From the NCBI GenBank assembly GCA_927910985.1, contig CAKMOP010000001.1:1-7285 (forward strand): a stretch of 7,285 nucleotides of DNA, given 5' to 3'. The DNA comes from an uncultured Porphyromonas sp. GTDB lineage: Bacteria > Bacteroidota > Bacteroidia > Bacteroidales > Porphyromonadaceae. The notes below the pieces were generated by a model. The model searched no databases and had not been told where the DNA came from. It saw only the letters and a list, made by a program, of their open reading frames with translations. Below, piece by piece: positions 5,860-7,285 of the stretch (position 1 is its first letter; each line of letters opens with the position of its first letter). Made by a program: the position numbers and the translations under genes.

Positions 5860-7285
5860 TCACCCCTTCCAAATGAGGCGATTTGCCAGAGAAATGCGGC
5901 TCTTTGCACCAGTAGGAACTATAGGGTTAAGCCCCCAGAAGCGCAAATTCCCTGTATCTTCCTGCTCCGTTCGCAGCACAAAGTCTCGGCACAGATACTT
6001 CGAGGACTTAAGGCTTTGGAAAGCCCATAGCCCAGTTTCCTGCATACGCGCATACCACGTAGTCATTGAACGGCCTTCCTCCTCAAAGAGCTTGTAAGAA
6101 CCAGCGTCAATATATATGAAGACCTGCTGACTCTCATAGCGAGGCAACATAACATTCAGATAGGTCGACTGGTAAGGGATTAGCTCATAGGTTGCTGGAT
6201 CAGAGAAGACATACATCGTACTCCCGACTTCGCGTGGTCGCACTAAATCTAAAATCCCTGCACAGTACTTTACCTTCAGTGGAATATCTGAGATGAGTGA
6301 GGGTATTGATGGATTCCCCTTTTCAAGCTCCAAAAACGTCGTATGAGCATTGGGATTTATCTGCTCTTTGAAGAGACCTTCATCATAGCGCCGAATCGCA
6401 TCGACTGAAGTAATCGGATACAGCGGGTCTGGCGTATAAACACTACCGGTCTGCAGATAGGTCACACCCCATTGTAAATGATTATGAGTCACCTTACTCC
6501 GCAACTGTGGGGAGAGAGCAGCACCTCCGACCCACAGAGCATTGAAGATCGAGGTAACCTCTGATGAGGTGAATAGTGACTCATTAGCTGCTACTGCTAA
6601 ATCCAGAGCTGCCCCCGTGGAATACGAAGTCACAAGATGCGTCCCATACTTCTGCACCAGATCAGCTGCGGAGAGCTTCTTCAGATCTCTGACAAAACGT
6701 TTATGGAGAAAGAATTCATAGTCCGTAGGAGTATCCGTCTGATAGTACTCATATAGATACTTGTAGCCCATCATATAGCGATAAATATGCTGATGTGAAC
6801 TACCCGATGAGTACCTCCTATTACCATATGCCATCTCTATACTTTTATAGTCACCTCCCACGCTGACAGAGATCGTATCATAGAGAGGGCTACCCTTGGA
6901 TGATTGGTAAATCCGATTGAAGAAGCGATCCTGAAGGCTAATTGCCTGTTCTTCGCGTTGCGGTGCTTGAAGGTTAGGCGTAATAGCCCGTCCAAAAGGA
7001 GACCAAGGATTGTTAGCTGCGATGCGCTTCTCATCTAAGACGCTCCACTGTGTGAAGCCATCAACATCATTAGCTGTATGCGCGACTTGACTGAAAGAAC
7101 GCCCCAAGTAACGCTCGGGAAGAAGCTCCTTAGTACCCCGCCCTCGAATAACCTCGAAAGACGCATAAGTATCTCTATAGTTTATATGTCGAGAGGAAGA
7201 ATACTTGGGGCTATCATCCTCCTTACACGAGCCAAAGAAGAGGCTAAGCAAGAGTGTCAGGATGCTACAATAGGCACTTCTTCGC
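5860..7285 (-). CDS. MACPF (perforin-like) domain lipoprotein, 5' end beyond the window
   Basis: The visible part is 474 residues and is open to the right edge. Its first residues, RRSAYCSILTLLLSLFFGSC, form a signal peptide (basic residues, hydrophobic core, lipobox FGSC) with the lipidated cysteine at visible residue 20, followed by acidic KEDD. The real start codon is probably only a few codons outside the window; the TTG at 7251 lies inside the signal peptide. The MACPF domain covers roughly residues 40-345, with the signature YGTHLVTSYSTGA (about 213-225), close to the family pattern Y-G-T-H-[FY]-x6-G-G but with Leu after His and Gly-Ala instead of Gly-Gly. A C-terminal region of about 130 residues (FSDPATYELI onward) is unrecognised. 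MACPF proteins of Bacteroidales include pore-forming antimicrobial toxins (BSAP type) that kill related strains; a similar role is plausible here but not shown. Two sampled stretches are about 38-40% GC against 57% in the exporter gene, which may indicate acquisition. Confidence 0.88.
   Translation of the reverse strand, partial: RRSAYCSILTLLLSLFFGSCKEDDSPKYSSSRHINYRDTYASFEVIRGRGTKELLPERYLGRSFSQVAHTANDVDGFTQWSVLDEKRIAANNPWSPFGRAITPNLQAPQREEQAISLQDRFFNRIYQSSKGSPLYDTISVSVGGDYKSIEMAYGNRRYSSGSSHQHIYRYMMGYKYLYEYYQTDTPTDYEFFLHKRFVRDLKKLSAADLVQKYGTHLVTSYSTGAALDLAVAANESLFTSSEVTSIFNALWVGGAALSPQLRSKVTHNHLQWGVTYLQTGSVYTPDPLYPITSVDAIRRYDEGLFKEQINPNAHTTFLELEKGNPSIPSLISDIPLKVKYCAGILDLVRPREVGSTMYVFSDPATYELIPYQSTYLNVMLPRYESQQVFIYIDAGSYKLFEEEGRSMTTWYARMQETGLWAFQSLKSSKYLCRDFVLRTEQEDTGNLRFWGLNPIVPTGAKSRISLANRLIWKG

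Noticed and set aside
5693..6097. Plus-strand open frame across the spacer and the end of the MACPF gene
   Set aside because: About half of it is antisense to MACPF coding sequence and it runs through the hairpin; its product has no membrane, signal or domain pattern.
7249..7251. TTG as the start codon of the MACPF protein
   Set aside because: The frame stays open upstream to the window edge and those codons supply the basic residues and part of the hydrophobic core of the signal peptide, so the true start is outside the window.
1..7285. tRNA, rRNA, CRISPR arrays and insertion sequences
   Set aside because: I saw no cloverleaf-like or rRNA-like stretch, no regularly spaced repeats, and no transposase motifs or terminal inverted repeats.

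Overview
The window looks like chromosomal DNA of a Bacteroidota (Bacteroidales) bacterium, possibly Porphyromonas or a relative. The evidence is an ECF sigma factor followed by a small protein with the 'VPEGYFDDLEARIM' motif common beside such sigma genes, a MACPF-domain lipoprotein of the kind found in Bacteroidales, a TAnnTTTG-type -7 promoter element, and few recognisable Shine-Dalgarno sites. The genus is inferred from style and from moderately high GC in the left part; it is not proven. Every gene I can support is on the minus strand, so transcription runs from right to left.

Right part (5860-7285): the 3' portion of a gene for a surface or secreted lipoprotein with a MACPF (perforin-like) domain. 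It carries an N-terminal signal sequence and lipobox and runs off the right edge. Its stop codon is followed by a strong inverted repeat (5800-5838). The gene looks poorer in GC than its neighbours. Between it and the next gene is a 245-base spacer with the hairpin and a candidate promoter (5700-5707).

Left and middle part (1-5614): a compact run of genes, probably one transcription unit. In order of transcription these are an MsbA-like ABC exporter half-transporter (5614 to 3757), a ClpA/ClpC-family AAA+ unfoldase (3744 to 1098), an ECF sigma factor (1095 to 526), a single-pass membrane protein that may be the sigma factor's partner or anti-sigma (466 to 71), and possibly the start of another exported protein (57 to the left edge). 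Gaps are 12, 2, 59 and 13 bases.

Two things stand out. First, the ABC exporter and the Clp ATPase are each broken by one extra base in a G/C homopolymer (4006-4012 and 1301-1306). Removing one base from each run restores highly conserved motifs (Walker B in one, the sensor-2 GAR motif in the other). Sequencing error is the simplest explanation, but slippage in the cell is possible. Second, the Clp protein has an intact second ATPase module, but its first module has lost recognisable Walker A and Walker B residues. This pseudo-D1 Clp ATPase is translationally packed against a sigma factor, which hints that protein unfolding or proteolysis is tied to an envelope or stress response. That link is inference.
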